Shown: positions 1 through 8,825, counted from the first letter of the stretch. The stretch: DNA of 64,000 nucleotides from Arthrobacter mobilis (GCF_012395835.1 NZ_JAAZSQ010000001.1:284243-348242); one strand, 5' to 3'. The notes: a model not told the origin generated them from the letters alone. Made by a program: numbers and translations.

Positions 1-4
1 GATC

Positions 5-391
5 GTGGCCATCATTTCGCTGGGCTGGCTGGTCCTGGCCGCCTTCGTGGTGTTCGGCGTGCGCGGGGCCACCCGGAAGGCCCGCGAGAAGTTCGCCACC
101 ATCCAGGCCGACCTCGCCGGCCAGGCGTCCCGGCACGGCAGCGGGCCGCACGGCGGCACCGAGCTGGTGGAAGAGGAGGTCACCCGGATCAACGCCGTGC
201 GGGACCAGAAGCTGGACCACAGCTTCAAGATCGTCCAGGTGCAGGCCCGCGTGATCCGCGACTACCTGGGCAAGGACAGCGGCATGGTCGAGCGCGCTCT
301 CGAAACCATCGAGATCACCGCGCACAACGGCCGCGGCATGATTAAGAAGGACGACGGCGGCGAGCCGGTCAGCGGCACGGTTGTCAACTAA
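5..391 (+). CDS. Small membrane protein of unknown function, 5' end probably outside the window
   Basis: I do not recognise this gene. The readable product is about 128 residues. It has one hydrophobic segment at residues 4-22, then a basic stretch and a charged, probably helical region, so it is likely an N-terminally anchored cytoplasmic protein. A GTG at base 5 can serve as start. The frame is open to base 2, and base 1 is G, so an ATG lying just outside the window (its last base being base 1) would fit equally well; the start is unresolved. It ends 26 nt before xthA on the same strand. A promoter-like hexamer between them suggests separate transcription of xthA. Confidence 0.6.
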   Translation: MAIISLGWLVLAAFVVFGVRGATRKAREKFATIQADLAGQASRHGSGPHGGTELVEEEVTRINAVRDQKLDHSFKIVQVQARVIRDYLGKDSGMVERALETIEITAHNGRGMIKKDDGGEPVSGTVVN

Positions 392-405
392 TCATCCGGC
401 GCGGG

Positions 406-411
406 TAAGGT
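406..411 (+). promoter_or_regulatory. -10-like hexamer for leaderless xthA
   Basis: TAAGGT lies 6 nt before the GTG of xthA, and no Shine-Dalgarno sequence is visible. This spacing puts the expected transcription start on the start codon. Confidence 0.45.
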
Positions 412-417
412 AGTCGA

Positions 418-1290
418 GTGAGTTTGGCAACCGAAGCAATCGTGCAGGCACCCCAGGCCGCCGCAGCGGCCGGTACAGGACCGCGGCTGCGGGTCGCGTC
501 CGTGAACGTCAACGGTATCCGTGCCGCCTACAAGCGGGGCATGGACGCGTGGCTGGCGGACCGGGACGTGGACATCCTGTGCCTGCAGGAAGTGCGCGCG
601 CCGGACGCGGTGGTCCGCGAACTGCTCGGCGACGGCTGGCATATCCTGCATGCCGAGGCGGAGGCCAAGGGCCGCGCCGGCGTGGCTATCGCCTCCCGCC
701 AGGCGCCGGTGGCCACCCGCGGGCACATCGGCCATGACTACTTCGCCACCTCCGGCCGCTGGGTCGAGGCCGACTTCGAGGTCGACGCCGGCACCGGCAC
801 GAAGGTGTTCACCGTGGTCAGCGCCTACGTCCATTCCGGCGAGGCGGACACGCCGAAGCAGGTGGACAAGTACCGCTTCCTGGATGCCATGGCCGGCCGG
901 CTGCCCGAACTGAAGTCCACCCGGGACTACACCCTGGTGGTCGGCGACCTGAACGTCGGCCACACCACCCTGGACATCAAGAATTGGAAGGGCAACGTCA
1001 AGCGGGCCGGTTTCCTGCCCGAGGAACGTGCCTACTTCGACCGGTTCTTCGGCGACGAGATCGGCTTCACCGATGTCCACCGGTTGCTGGCCGGGGACGT
1101 GGACGGACCCTACACCTGGTGGTCCTGGCGCGGGCAGGCCTTCGACAAGGACACCGGTTGGCGCATCGACTACCACATGGCCACGCCGGAGCTCGCCGCG
1201 CTTGCGCTGAACGCCGTCGTGGACCGCGCCGCCTCCTACGATGCCCGCTTCTCCGACCACGCACCGGTGGTCATCGACTACCAGTTCTAG
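418..1290 (+). CDS. xthA: Exodeoxyribonuclease III (AP endonuclease)
   Basis: This is a DNA repair enzyme that cleaves at abasic sites and degrades 3' ends of duplex DNA. The 290-residue product has the endonuclease/exonuclease/phosphatase fold order. It shows the N-x-N metal-binding start at residues 30-32, the catalytic Glu of LCLQEVR at residue 58, a GDLNVGH motif mid-protein, and the terminal SDHAPV motif with D280 and H281. The length is normal to slightly long because of a disordered Ala-rich N terminus of about 20 residues. The GTG start is favoured because a -10-like hexamer sits 6 nt upstream and there is no competing ribosome site. trpS follows 17 nt downstream, so the two may be cotranscribed. 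Confidence 0.93.
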   Translation: MSLATEAIVQAPQAAAAAGTGPRLRVASVNVNGIRAAYKRGMDAWLADRDVDILCLQEVRAPDAVVRELLGDGWHILHAEAEAKGRAGVAIASRQAPVATRGHIGHDYFATSGRWVEADFEVDAGTGTKVFTVVSAYVHSGEADTPKQVDKYRFLDAMAGRLPELKSTRDYTLVVGDLNVGHTTLDIKNWKGNVKRAGFLPEERAYFDRFFGDEIGFTDVHRLLAGDVDGPYTWWSWRGQAFDKDTGWRIDYHMATPELAALALNAVVDRAASYDARFSDHAPVVIDYQF

Positions 1291-1307
1291 AAAGTTCCCT
1301 TCATTCC

Positions 1308-2396
1308 ATGACTGCCAGCACCACTGATACCACCGCCACGGCACCGAAGGCGGGCGCGCCGTCGTCCGCGGCCGCCGGACAGCGCCAGCGGCTGCTCTCC
1401 GGAATGCAGCCCTCGGCCGACTCCCTGCACCTGGGCAACTACCTGGGCGCGCTGGTCAACTGGGTGGCCATGCAGGACGAGTACGATGCGATCTTCTTCG
1501 TCCCGGACATGCATGCCATCACCGTCGACTACGATCCGGCGGACCTGGCCAGGCGCACCCGGATCACCGCCGCGCAGTACATTGCCGGCGGCATCGACGT
1601 GGACAAGTGCACGCTCTTCGTCCAGTCCCACGTGCCCGAGCACGCCGAGCTGGCCTGGGTGCTCAACTGCATCACCGGCTTCGGCGAAGCCTCGCGGATG
1701 ACCCAGTTCAAGGACAAGACCCAGAAGCACGGCTCCGACCAGGCCAGTGTCGGGCTGTTCGCCTACCCGGTGCTGATGGCTGCGGACATCCTGCTCTACC
1801 GGCCCTATGGCGTGCCGGTGGGCGAGGACCAGCGCCAGCACCTGGAACTGGCCCGGAACCTCGCCCAGCGCTTCAACCACCGTTTCGGCGAGACGTTTGT
1901 CGTTCCGGAGCCGGTGATCCAGAAGGAGGGGGCGAAGATCTACGATCTGCAGCAGCCCCGCGCCAAGATGTCCAAGTCCGCCGAATCCCCGGCCGGCCTG
2001 ATCAATATCCTGGACAGCCCCAAGCAGGCGGCCAAGAAGATCAAGTCGGCGGTCACCGACGACGGCACCCGGATCAGCTTCGACCGCGAGGCCAAGCCCG
2101 GCATCTCGAACCTGCTGACCATCTACGCCAGCCTCAGCGGCAGGAGCGTGGAGCAGCTTGTGGCCGACTACGAAGGCAAGATGTACGGCCACCTCAAGAC
2201 CGACCTGGCCGAGATCGTGGTGCAGACCCTGACCCCGATCCAGCAGCGGGCGCACGAGCTGCTCGACGACCCGGCCGAGCTGGACCGGCTGCTGGCCCGC
2301 GGCGCCGAGAAGGCACGCGGGATCGCCTCGGCCACGCTCGCCGATGTGTACGACAAGGTCGGGTTCCTCCGTCCCGGGAGCCCGCGCCAGCAATGA
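1308..2396 (+). CDS. trpS: Tryptophanyl-tRNA synthetase
   Basis: A class I aminoacyl-tRNA synthetase that charges tRNA-Trp in the cytoplasm. In the 362-residue product the HIGH-type motif is HLGN at residues 41-44 and the KMSKS loop is at residues 220-224; both are intact. The length matches bacterial TrpRS once a low-complexity Thr/Ala N-terminal tail of about 25 residues is allowed for. The frame is open far upstream, but that part lies within xthA, and the ATG at 1308 is the first sensible start. The stop overlaps the next start as ATGA, so the downstream RNA ligase-like gene is probably translationally coupled. Confidence 0.95.
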   Translation: MTASTTDTTATAPKAGAPSSAAAGQRQRLLSGMQPSADSLHLGNYLGALVNWVAMQDEYDAIFFVPDMHAITVDYDPADLARRTRITAAQYIAGGIDVDKCTLFVQSHVPEHAELAWVLNCITGFGEASRMTQFKDKTQKHGSDQASVGLFAYPVLMAADILLYRPYGVPVGEDQRQHLELARNLAQRFNHRFGETFVVPEPVIQKEGAKIYDLQQPRAKMSKSAESPAGLINILDSPKQAAKKIKSAVTDDGTRISFDREAKPGISNLLTIYASLSGRSVEQLVADYEGKMYGHLKTDLAEIVVQTLTPIQQRAHELLDDPAELDRLLARGAEKARGIASATLADVYDKVGFLRPGSPRQQ

Positions 2397-3007
2397 GCCG
2401 CCAGTTCCGGGACAGCAGCATCGCGCTCCAGGCCGGCATCGCCGGGCTGGACGCCCCGGAACCTGCCGCGGCAGTGGGCCTGGCCGGCGTGGTGATCGGG
2501 ATCCCCGAACCGATGGCTACCGAGCTGGAGAACTGGCGGGCGTCCTTCGGCGACCCGCTGGCCGCCGTCATCCCGCCGCACATCACGCTGGTCACCACCA
2601 CCCCGGTCACCGACTGGGATGCCGCTGCCGAGCATGTGCGCCAGGTGGCGCGCGAGCAGGCACCGTTCACGGTGACCATGCAGGGCACCGGCACCTTCAG
2701 GCCGGTTTCCCCGGTGGTCTACGTGAATGTCTCCGAGGGCTTCGACTCCTGCGTCGAGCTGCACCGGAAGCTGCAGTCCGGGCCGCTGGCCAGGGACCTG
2801 GAGTTCGAGTTCCATCCGCACGTCACCGTCGCGCACGGTGTGAGCCACGCCAGCATGGACGCCGCCGAGTACGAGCTGGCCGGGTATACGGCGTCATTCA
2901 CGGTCAGTAGCATGGGCCTGTACGAGCACGACCCGTCGGGCGTGTGGATCCTACGGGAAGAGCTGAGCTTTGACGCAGACGCCGGTCCGGGAGCAGAAGG
3001 GCGCTAG
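2393..3007 (+). CDS. 2'-5' RNA ligase family protein
   Basis: A member of the 2H phosphoesterase superfamily, which includes bacterial ThpR-like enzymes acting on 2'-5' or cyclic phosphodiester bonds in RNA. The 204-residue product carries the two diagnostic H-x-T motifs, HIT at residues 63-65 and HVT at residues 143-145, about 80 residues apart as expected for the two-lobed fold. Its start overlaps the trpS stop (ATGA). The next gene overlaps its 3' end by 38 nt. The true substrate cannot be read from sequence; the physical link to trpS suggests a loose RNA-related role only. Confidence 0.8.
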   Translation: MSRQFRDSSIALQAGIAGLDAPEPAAAVGLAGVVIGIPEPMATELENWRASFGDPLAAVIPPHITLVTTTPVTDWDAAAEHVRQVAREQAPFTVTMQGTGTFRPVSPVVYVNVSEGFDSCVELHRKLQSGPLARDLEFEFHPHVTVAHGVSHASMDAAEYELAGYTASFTVSSMGLYEHDPSGVWILREELSFDADAGPGAEGR

Positions 3008-4127
3008 GGGCGGACCGCATCCGCTGGACCGGCAGGCGCTGACACTGCACATGCTGCGAAAGCGGCGGGCGCTGCTGCAGGCCAGGCGCGCCGGCGGTAT
3101 CCGGGCCGCCGCCGCCTGGTTCCATTACCTGGCGGCCAGGTTCGAAACACTGCGCCCGGTGCGGGCCTGGCGGCTCTACGACATGCGGCACGGGCCGCTG
3201 ATGGCCGCCGGCAGCGCCTACAACATGTTCTTCTCGGTGGCCGCCATGCTGGTGGCAGGGTTCTCGGTGTTCGGGATCATCGTCTCCGGAAACCGCCAGC
3301 TGCAGAAACTCGTCGTCGACGTCGTCAATGACTCCACGCCCGGGCTGATCAACACCGGCGGCGGCGGTCTGGCCACCCCGGAGCAGCTCTTTTCCCAGGG
3401 CGGCGCACTGGGCGTGACGCTGGCGGTTTCCCTCGCGGCCATGGTCCTGACCGCGCTGCGCTGGATCGCCAGCCTCCGCGAAGGGATGCGGGGAGTTTTC
3501 GACCTGCCGCCGCTGGAGGCGAACCCGGTGCTCGTCAAGCTCAAGGACAGCGGCACGCTGCTGGTGCTGGCGGTGGCGCTGGTCATCACCACCGCCGTGG
3601 CGGCAGCCGCCAGTACGGTGCTGGACCTGGTCGTCGACCTGCTGCGGCTGGACGCTGCGGTGGCGGGGCCGCTGACCAGGACCAGCGGGATCCTGGTCAT
3701 GCTGCTGCTGGACATGCTGGTGGCGGTCATCCTGTTCCGGGCCGCTTCCGGGCTGCGGATGCCCCGGCCGGTGATGTTCCAGGCGGCGCTGATCGCCGGC
3801 GTCGGCAGCACCGTGCTGCGCTACTTCGCTTCGGTCCTGCTCGCCAGCGTCTCCCGGAATCCGCTGCTGGCACCGTTCGCGGTGATCCTGGGGCTGTTCG
3901 TCTGGTTCTATTTCCTGAGCCAGCTGTACCTGCTCGCCACCGCGTGGGGGGCCCTGGGCAAGGCCGACGCCGAAGCCCGGCGGCACCTGAGCCGCAGGGC
4001 GCGGCGCATCCGCAGACACTCCTGGGCGCTGCGGCGCGGCACGGCGAAGGTTCCGGCGGGCGGTCCGCTCACGGTCAGCCGATGGGATCTTCCAGCTCCA
4101 GGTACTGGTTCGCCCAGGCAGCGATGA
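2970..4127 (+). CDS. YihY/virulence factor BrkB family membrane protein
   Basis: An integral membrane protein of the YihY/UPF0761 family. Despite older annotations as RNase BN, family members have no established enzymatic role. The 385-residue product has an amphipathic N terminus, about six transmembrane segments between residues 85 and 325, and an Arg-rich cytoplasmic tail. A TTG at 2970 is used here, which makes it overlap the preceding gene by 38 nt; a start further downstream cannot be excluded. Its last 53 bases overlap the 3' end of the convergent hydrolase gene, so the two transcripts are antisense there and no terminator separates them. Confidence 0.8.
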   Translation: MTQTPVREQKGARGGPHPLDRQALTLHMLRKRRALLQARRAGGIRAAAAWFHYLAARFETLRPVRAWRLYDMRHGPLMAAGSAYNMFFSVAAMLVAGFSVFGIIVSGNRQLQKLVVDVVNDSTPGLINTGGGGLATPEQLFSQGGALGVTLAVSLAAMVLTALRWIASLREGMRGVFDLPPLEANPVLVKLKDSGTLLVLAVALVITTAVAAAASTVLDLVVDLLRLDAAVAGPLTRTSGILVMLLLDMLVAVILFRAASGLRMPRPVMFQAALIAGVGSTVLRYFASVLLASVSRNPLLAPFAVILGLFVWFYFLSQLYLLATAWGALGKADAEARRHLSRRARRIRRHSWALRRGTAKVPAGGPLTVSRWDLPAPGTGSPRQR

Positions 4128-4854
4128 TCAGTCCGGCCCGGTCGCTCTGCACCCGGTCGGTCAGCAGGTGGTCGCTGCCTTCGAGGGAAATGAAGGACTT
4201 CGGATGGCGGGCGGCCTGGAAGATCCGGCCGGCGTTCTCCACGCCCACCGTCGAGTCGGTGGGGGAGTGCATGACCAGCAGCGGCCGGTCCAGCGAGGCG
4301 ATCCGGGCGGTCAGGTCCGCCTGTTCCAGGTCATGGACCAGCTGCCGGCGGATGCGCAGGCGTTTGCCGCCCAGCGTGATGTCGGCGGCGCCGTGGGCCA
4401 GGACGTCGTCGAGCACATGGTCGAAGAGGTGGACCACGTGCCGGGGCTCGAACGGGGCGCCGACGGTGACCACGGCGTCCACCTCGTCCAGGTCCGGGGC
4501 CGCGTCCAGGACCGCGGCGCCGCCGAGGGAATGGCCGATCAGCAGCGAGATGGTGCGGCCCGTTTCCCGCATGAAGCGCGCCGCGCAGCCGATTTCGGCG
4601 ACCTTGGTGGTGAAGGTGCCGTCGTGCCAGTCGCCGGTCGAGGCACCAATGCCGGCCGCGTCGTAGCGCAGCACGCCGATGCCGTGCCGGGCCAGGGCCT
4701 TGGAGATCCGCGCGGCCGCCGCGCTGTTCTTGCCCAGGGCGAAGCCGTGGCAGAAGACCGCCCACGCCCGGACCTGCGTGTCCGGCAGGTCGACGGTCCC
4801 GGCCAGCACCGTGCCGCCCAGCCCGGCGAACTTGACTTGTTCAATCCCTGGCAT
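4075..4854 (-). CDS. Alpha/beta hydrolase
   Basis: A cytoplasmic serine hydrolase of 259 residues, substrate unknown. The nucleophile elbow GHSLGG places Ser at residue 109. The probable acid is D200 in the SPTDSTV stretch and the probable base is H229 in GSDH, giving a complete triad. An HGF motif at residues 36-38 fits the oxyanion hole. The frame extends to 4911, but the ATG at 4854 is chosen because an AAGGAGG ribosome site lies 5 nt before it. Downstream it overlaps the convergent YihY gene by 53 bp. It follows the sdhB terminator, so it is probably transcribed separately from the sdh operon. Confidence 0.85.
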   Translation of the reverse strand: MPGIEQVKFAGLGGTVLAGTVDLPDTQVRAWAVFCHGFALGKNSAAAARISKALARHGIGVLRYDAAGIGASTGDWHDGTFTTKVAEIGCAARFMRETGRTISLLIGHSLGGAAVLDAAPDLDEVDAVVTVGAPFEPRHVVHLFDHVLDDVLAHGAADITLGGKRLRIRRQLVHDLEQADLTARIASLDRPLLVMHSPTDSTVGVENAGRIFQAARHPKSFISLEGSDHLLTDRVQSDRAGLIIAAWANQYLELEDPIG

Positions 4855-4907
4855 CCGTCCTCCTTGTGCCTGCAGCCTGCTGTGGACCGGGCAGCGGTCC
4901 GGGGATA

Positions 4908-4955
4908 GCACGAAGGCACCGGTCCGGCCTGCGCGGCGGACCGGTGCCTTCGTGC
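4908..4955 (-). terminator. Intrinsic terminator of the sdh operon
   Basis: A perfect 19-bp inverted repeat with a 10-nt loop lies just after sdhB. No long T tract follows on the minus strand, but the stem is very stable. It also lies upstream of the hydrolase gene and should insulate it. Confidence 0.75.
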
Positions 4956-4975
4956 ACTGGTGTGGGTGGGCGGGT

Positions 4976-5767
4976 CTAGATCCTGCGGTTGAGTACGGCC
5001 TGCTTGACCTCGGCGATCGCCTTGGTCACCTGGATGCCGCGCGGGCATGCCTCGGAGCAGTTGAAGGTGGTGCGGCAGCGCCACACGCCTTCCCTGTCGT
5101 TGAGGATCTCCAGGCGCATGTCGCCGGCGTCGTCGCGCGAATCGAAGATGAAGCGGTGCGCGTTGACGATGGCGGCCGGGCCGAAGTACTGCCCGTCGGT
5201 CCAGAAGACCGGGCAGGACGAGGTGCAGGCGGCGCAGAGGATGCACTTGGTCGTGTCATCGAACCGCTCGCGGTCCTCGGGGGACTGCAGGCGTTCGCGC
5301 GTGGGCTCGTGGCCGCTGCTGATCAGGAAGGGCATGATCTCGCGGTAGGACTGGAAGAACGGCTCCATGTCCACGATCAGGTCCTTCTCCACCGGCAGGC
5401 CCTTGATCGGCTCGACGGTGATCGGCTTGGACGTGTCCAGGTCCTTCAGCAGCGTCTTGCAGGCCAGCCGGTTGCGGCCGTTGATGCGCATGGCATCGGA
5501 GCCGCACACGCCGTGGGCGCAGGAACGGCGGAAGGAGACCGAGCCGTCATGCTCCCACTTGACCTTGTGCAGTGCATCCAGCACGCGGTCCGTGCCGTAC
5601 ATGGTCAGCTTGAACTCGTCCCAGCGGGCTTCCTCGGAGACCTCCGGGTTGTACCGGCGGACCTTCAGCGTGATGTCGAAGCTGGGGATTTCGCCGCCGC
5701 CCCCGACGCCGGGAGCCAGGTCGACCTTCGAGGCGGGCTCGACGGGTTCGGTATTCTGCGCGGTCAT
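4976..5767 (-). CDS. sdhB: Succinate dehydrogenase iron-sulfur subunit
   Basis: The electron-transfer subunit of complex II, passing electrons from SdhA flavin to the membrane quinone site. The 263-residue product contains the [2Fe-2S] ligands C83, C88, D91 and C103, with Asp in the third position. The ferredoxin-like cluster C174, C177, C180 and C184 and the further set C230, C236 and C240 complete the [4Fe-4S] and [3Fe-4S] sites. Its ATG shares one base with the sdhA stop (TAATG), so the two are translationally coupled. It is the last gene of sdhCDAB and is followed by a strong hairpin. Confidence 0.97.
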   Translation of the reverse strand: MTAQNTEPVEPASKVDLAPGVGGGGEIPSFDITLKVRRYNPEVSEEARWDEFKLTMYGTDRVLDALHKVKWEHDGSVSFRRSCAHGVCGSDAMRINGRNRLACKTLLKDLDTSKPITVEPIKGLPVEKDLIVDMEPFFQSYREIMPFLISSGHEPTRERLQSPEDRERFDDTTKCILCAACTSSCPVFWTDGQYFGPAAIVNAHRFIFDSRDDAGDMRLEILNDREGVWRCRTTFNCSEACPRGIQVTKAIAEVKQAVLNRRI

Positions 5768-7554
5768 TAGTACTTCCTCACCATCGGTTCGTAGCGCGTG
5801 AAGACAACCGGCTTGGTATCGAGCCGGATGCCGGCGACAGTCCCGGCCTGTGCCGTGTCGTCCAGGTAGGCCATGGAATGCTGCATGTAGTTGGCGTCGT
5901 CGCGGTCCGGGTAGTCCTCGCGGAAGTGGCCGCCGCGGGATTCCTTGCGGTGCAGCGCGGCCACGGTCATGACCTGGGCCATGTCCAGCAGGAAGCCCAG
6001 CTCCACGGCCTCGAGCAGGTCCAGGTTGAAGCGCTTGCCCTTGTCCTGGATGCTGATGTTCCGGTACCGCTCGCGCAGCGAGGCGATGACGTTCAGCGTC
6101 TCGTTCAGGGACTGCTCGGTGCGGAACACCTGGACGTTGGCGTCCATGGTGTCCTGCAGTTCCTTGCGCAGCTGCGCCACGCGCTCGGTGCCGTTGGCGT
6201 TGCGCACGCTCTCGACCAGGCGGATGGTGTCCGCATCCGCGCCTTCGGGCACCTCGACGAAATCGGCGGTTTGGGCGTACTCGGCGGCGTAGATGCCGGC
6301 GCGCTTGCCGAAGACGTTGATGTCCAGCAGGGAGTTGGTGCCCAGGCGGTTCGAGCCGTGGACGGACACACAGGCCACCTCGCCGGCAGCGTACAGGCCC
6401 GGGATGACCGTGTCGTTGTCCTGCAGCACCTCGCCCTTGATGTTGGTCGGGATGCCGCCCATGGCATAGTGCGCCGTCGGGAAGACCGGCACCGGCTCGG
6501 TGTAGGGCTCGACGCCGAGGTAGGTGCGGGCGAATTCGGTAATGTCCGGGAGCTTGGCGTCGATGTGCGCCGGTTCCAGGTGGGTCAGGTCCAGGAGCAC
6601 ATAGTCCTTGTTCGGGCCGCAGCCGCGGCCCTCGCGCACCTCCAGGGCCATGGAGCGGGCCACGATGTCGCGGGGCGCCAGGTCCTTGATGGTCGGGGCG
6701 TAGCGCTCCATGAAGCGCTCGCCCTCGGAGTTGCGCAGGATGGCGCCTTCGCCGCGGGCGGCCTCGGAGAGCAGGATGCCCAGGCCGGCCAGGCCGGTGG
6801 GGTGGAACTGGACGAACTCCATGTCCTCCAGCGGAATGCCGCGGCGGAAGGCGATGGCCATGCCGTCGCCGGTCAGGGTGTGGGCGTTGGAGGTGGTCTT
6901 GAAGACCTTGCCCACACCGCCGGAGGCAAAGACCACGGACTTGGCCTGGAACACGTGGATTTCGCCGCTGGCCAGGTCGTAGCTGACGACGCCGGCCACG
7001 CGCTTCTGCTTGTAGGCGGTGCCGTCCTCGCGGACGGCGTCCTCCTCGAGGACGAGCAGGTCCAGCACGTAGTACTCGTTGTAGAACTCGACGTTGTGCT
7101 TGACGCAGTTCTGGTAGAGCGTCTGCAGGATCATGTGCCCGGTGCGGTCCGCGGCGTAGCAGGCCCGGCGGACCGGGGCCTTGCCGTGGTCGCGGGTGTG
7201 CCCGCCGAAGCGGCGCTGGTCGATCCTGCCCTCGGGCGTGCGGTTGAACGGCAGGCCCATCTTTTCCAGGTCAAGTACGGCGTCGATGGCTTCCTTCGCC
7301 ATGACCTCCGCGGCGTCCTGGTCCACCAGGTAGTCGCCACCCTTGATCGTGTCGAAGGTGTGCCATTCCCAGTTGTCTTCCTCGACGTTGGCCAGGGCGG
7401 CGCACATGCCGCCCTGGGCTGCGCCGGTGTGTGAACGGGTGGGGTAGAGCTTGGTCAGTACTGCGGTTCGTGCGCGCTGGCCGGATTCGATCGCGGCGCG
7501 CATACCGGCGCCACCGGCACCGACAATGACGACGTCGTACTTGTGGACCTGCAT
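5767..7554 (-). CDS. sdhA: Succinate dehydrogenase flavoprotein subunit
   Basis: The catalytic subunit oxidising succinate to fumarate on covalently bound FAD. The 595-residue product has the dinucleotide-binding GAGGAG at residues 12-17, the RSHTGAAQGG segment whose H42 is the expected covalent FAD attachment site, the substrate-site HPTG motif and an intact C-terminal domain. The length is typical of the SdhA family in Actinobacteria. The ATG at 7554 follows a purine-rich but weak ribosome site. An 85-nt gap with a hairpin separates it from sdhD upstream, which could alter the ratio of soluble to membrane subunits. Long open frames on the opposite strand are codon-bias shadows. Confidence 0.97.
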   Translation of the reverse strand: MQVHKYDVVIVGAGGAGMRAAIESGQRARTAVLTKLYPTRSHTGAAQGGMCAALANVEEDNWEWHTFDTIKGGDYLVDQDAAEVMAKEAIDAVLDLEKMGLPFNRTPEGRIDQRRFGGHTRDHGKAPVRRACYAADRTGHMILQTLYQNCVKHNVEFYNEYYVLDLLVLEEDAVREDGTAYKQKRVAGVVSYDLASGEIHVFQAKSVVFASGGVGKVFKTTSNAHTLTGDGMAIAFRRGIPLEDMEFVQFHPTGLAGLGILLSEAARGEGAILRNSEGERFMERYAPTIKDLAPRDIVARSMALEVREGRGCGPNKDYVLLDLTHLEPAHIDAKLPDITEFARTYLGVEPYTEPVPVFPTAHYAMGGIPTNIKGEVLQDNDTVIPGLYAAGEVACVSVHGSNRLGTNSLLDINVFGKRAGIYAAEYAQTADFVEVPEGADADTIRLVESVRNANGTERVAQLRKELQDTMDANVQVFRTEQSLNETLNVIASLRERYRNISIQDKGKRFNLDLLEAVELGFLLDMAQVMTVAALHRKESRGGHFREDYPDRDDANYMQHSMAYLDDTAQAGTVAGIRLDTKPVVFTRYEPMVRKY

Positions 7555-7599
7555 GCTGGATGCTCTTTCTGTTGGATCTAAAGATGGGGGAGTGCGGGC

Positions 7600-7631
7600 G
7601 CCGGCCCGGGCAGTTCCTGTCCCGGGCCGGC
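7600..7631 (-). repeat. Intercistronic hairpin between sdhD and sdhA
   Basis: A perfect 11-bp GC-rich inverted repeat with a 10-nt loop. It lies inside the operon and lacks a T tract, so it more likely affects mRNA stability or processing, or causes partial attenuation, than full termination. The function is inferred. Confidence 0.5.
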
Positions 7632-7639
7632 TGCCGGAA

Positions 7640-8107
7640 CTATGCCTGGCAGAAGGACGGCAGCAGTTCGGCGGCGGCGCCGGCCGGGCACGGATCGAAG
7701 GTGAAGATCACCAGGGTGCCCAGGACGACAATGACGGCGGAGGCCACGTAGAGGATGGTCTTGAGCGTGATGCGCGTGCCGTCCTTCTCCGCGTAGTCGT
7801 TGATGATCGTGCGCACGCCGTTGGTGCCGTGCAGCATGGCCAGCCACAGCATCGACAGATCCCACACCTGCCAGAACGGATCGGCCCACTTGCCGGCGAC
7901 GAAGCCGAAGTCGATGGCGTGCACGCCCTCGCCGACCATCAGGTTCACGAACAGGTGGCCGAAGATCAGCACCACCAGCACCACGCCGGACAGGCGCATG
8001 AAGAGCCAGGCGCCCATCTCGAAGTTGCCCTTGGAACGGCCGTGGCGCGTGTACTCGGGTGCGATGCGCCCGCTGCGGGGCGCCTGGATTTCAGTGGAAA
8101 CAGCCAT
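7640..8107 (-). CDS. sdhD: Succinate dehydrogenase hydrophobic membrane anchor subunit
   Basis: The second membrane anchor of complex II, which together with SdhC holds heme and the quinone site. The 155-residue product has a basic N-terminal tail (about 25 residues) and three predicted transmembrane segments centred near residues 45, 82 and 125. The GRSKGNFEMGAWLFMRLSG region is typical of the SdhD start of the membrane domain. The ATG is 3 nt after the sdhC stop, with a G-rich ribosome site inside the sdhC coding end, which indicates coupling. The length is within family range. Confidence 0.9.
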   Translation of the reverse strand: MAVSTEIQAPRSGRIAPEYTRHGRSKGNFEMGAWLFMRLSGVVLVVLIFGHLFVNLMVGEGVHAIDFGFVAGKWADPFWQVWDLSMLWLAMLHGTNGVRTIINDYAEKDGTRITLKTILYVASAVIVVLGTLVIFTFDPCPAGAAAELLPSFCQA

Positions 8108-8110
8108 GAC

Positions 8111-8494
8111 TTAGTGACCCCCGGTAAAGGCAAGCGAAAGGTGGCGGATGAGGAACGGAACCATGACGACAACCCACAGTCCGATGACGCCCCAGAGCAT
8201 CTTGGCCTGGTACTTGGGCCCCTTCTTCCAGAAGTCGATGAGAATCACGCGCAGGCCGTTGAAGGCGTGGAAGACGATGGCCGCGACCAGGCCGGCCTCC
8301 AGCAGGGCCATGAAGGGATTCTTGTACGTTGCGATGACTGCGTTGTAGGCATCAGGGGAAACACGCACCAGCGCGGTGTCCAGCACATGTACCAAGAGAA
8401 AGAAAAATATTGCGACGCCGGTTACACGGTGTCCTACCCAGGACCACATGCCTTCGCGGCCGCGGTAGAGGGTTCCTGCTGGTGTCTTCGACAC
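8111..8494 (-). CDS. sdhC: Succinate dehydrogenase cytochrome b556 subunit
   Basis: The first membrane anchor of complex II. The product is 127 residues with three transmembrane helices. It has the conserved N-terminal SGHR-like segment (here SWVGHRVTG) and a histidine in the second helix (VFHAFNG) expected to ligate heme b. The frame is open to 8566, but the GTG at 8494 is chosen because a GGGAGGT ribosome site lies 7 nt upstream. It is the first gene of the operon, with a promoter and a CRP-like site located about 80 and 130-147 nt upstream. Confidence 0.93.
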   Translation of the reverse strand: MSKTPAGTLYRGREGMWSWVGHRVTGVAIFFFLLVHVLDTALVRVSPDAYNAVIATYKNPFMALLEAGLVAAIVFHAFNGLRVILIDFWKKGPKYQAKMLWGVIGLWVVVMVPFLIRHLSLAFTGGH

Positions 8495-8580
8495 GAAATG
8501 ACCTCCCTGCATCGCACGGGCGTTTGCGCGGCTTCCACGCAAGTGATGACGCCGTTGCGAGCGCACTCTTAAACAAGACT

Positions 8581-8609
8581 AATCTAGGCTTCGCTAAGAG
8601 CTTATTCAA
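8581..8609 (-). promoter_or_regulatory. sdhCDAB promoter
   Basis: On the minus strand, TTGAAT (8609-8604) and TAGATT (8586-8581) are separated by exactly 17 bp, a good housekeeping sigma match. The expected transcription start is near 8574, giving a leader of about 80 nt before the sdhC GTG with its own ribosome site. Confidence 0.7.
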
Positions 8610-8625
8610 TTTACGAACGGCCCAT

Positions 8626-8641
8626 TGTGAGCTAGTTAACA
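8626..8641 (-). promoter_or_regulatory. CRP/GlxR-like operator upstream of sdh
   Basis: TGTGAGCTAGTTAACA matches the TGTGA-N6-TCACA consensus at 9 of 10 fixed positions. Its centre is about 60 bp upstream of the inferred sdh start, the usual position for class I activation. It also resembles a Rex box, but less well (11 of 14). Confidence 0.5.
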
Positions 8642-8819
8642 GCAGTATTTCCCGGTTTCGGATCAGGAAAATGCGCCGGGGATTTACGCAACAATTTTCT
8701 TTCTTAAATAGCGGCCCTGCCTGCCTGCCGGCCGCCGCCGCGCCGTCGCGGGGGCGGGCGGGCCGAGGCCGGCGGTGTGGATCGCCGGGCAGGATGAAGG
8801 CCCCGGCCCCGGCGGGGTT

Positions 8820-8825
8820 TACCTT
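8820..8825 (+). promoter_or_regulatory. -10-like hexamer for leaderless manC
   Basis: TACCTT is 7 nt before the chosen ATG at 8833. The purine run between them is too close to the start to be a normal ribosome site, which favours a leaderless transcript. Confidence 0.4.

Noticed and set aside
388-1344. Open frame antisense to xthA
   Set aside because: Codon-bias shadow of xthA with no ribosome site and a composition typical of antisense frames.
5480-5525. Missing Cys in the SdhB [2Fe-2S] motif
   Set aside because: Asp replaces the third Cys, a known variation in SdhB proteins, so this is not a defect.
5878-7434. Long open frame of 518 codons antisense to sdhA
   Set aside because: It runs opposite to a gene with complete SdhA motifs. 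The translation is low-complexity Val/Ala/Gly/His-rich, as expected from the opposite strand of a GC-rich gene. Similar long shadows occur opposite enolase, deoA, fumC, DUF255 and others.
8626-8641. Rex box as the sole reading of the sdh palindrome
   Set aside because: Only 11 of 14 positions match, whereas the CRP core matches 9 of 10 and the position fits an activator. It is kept as a secondary possibility only.
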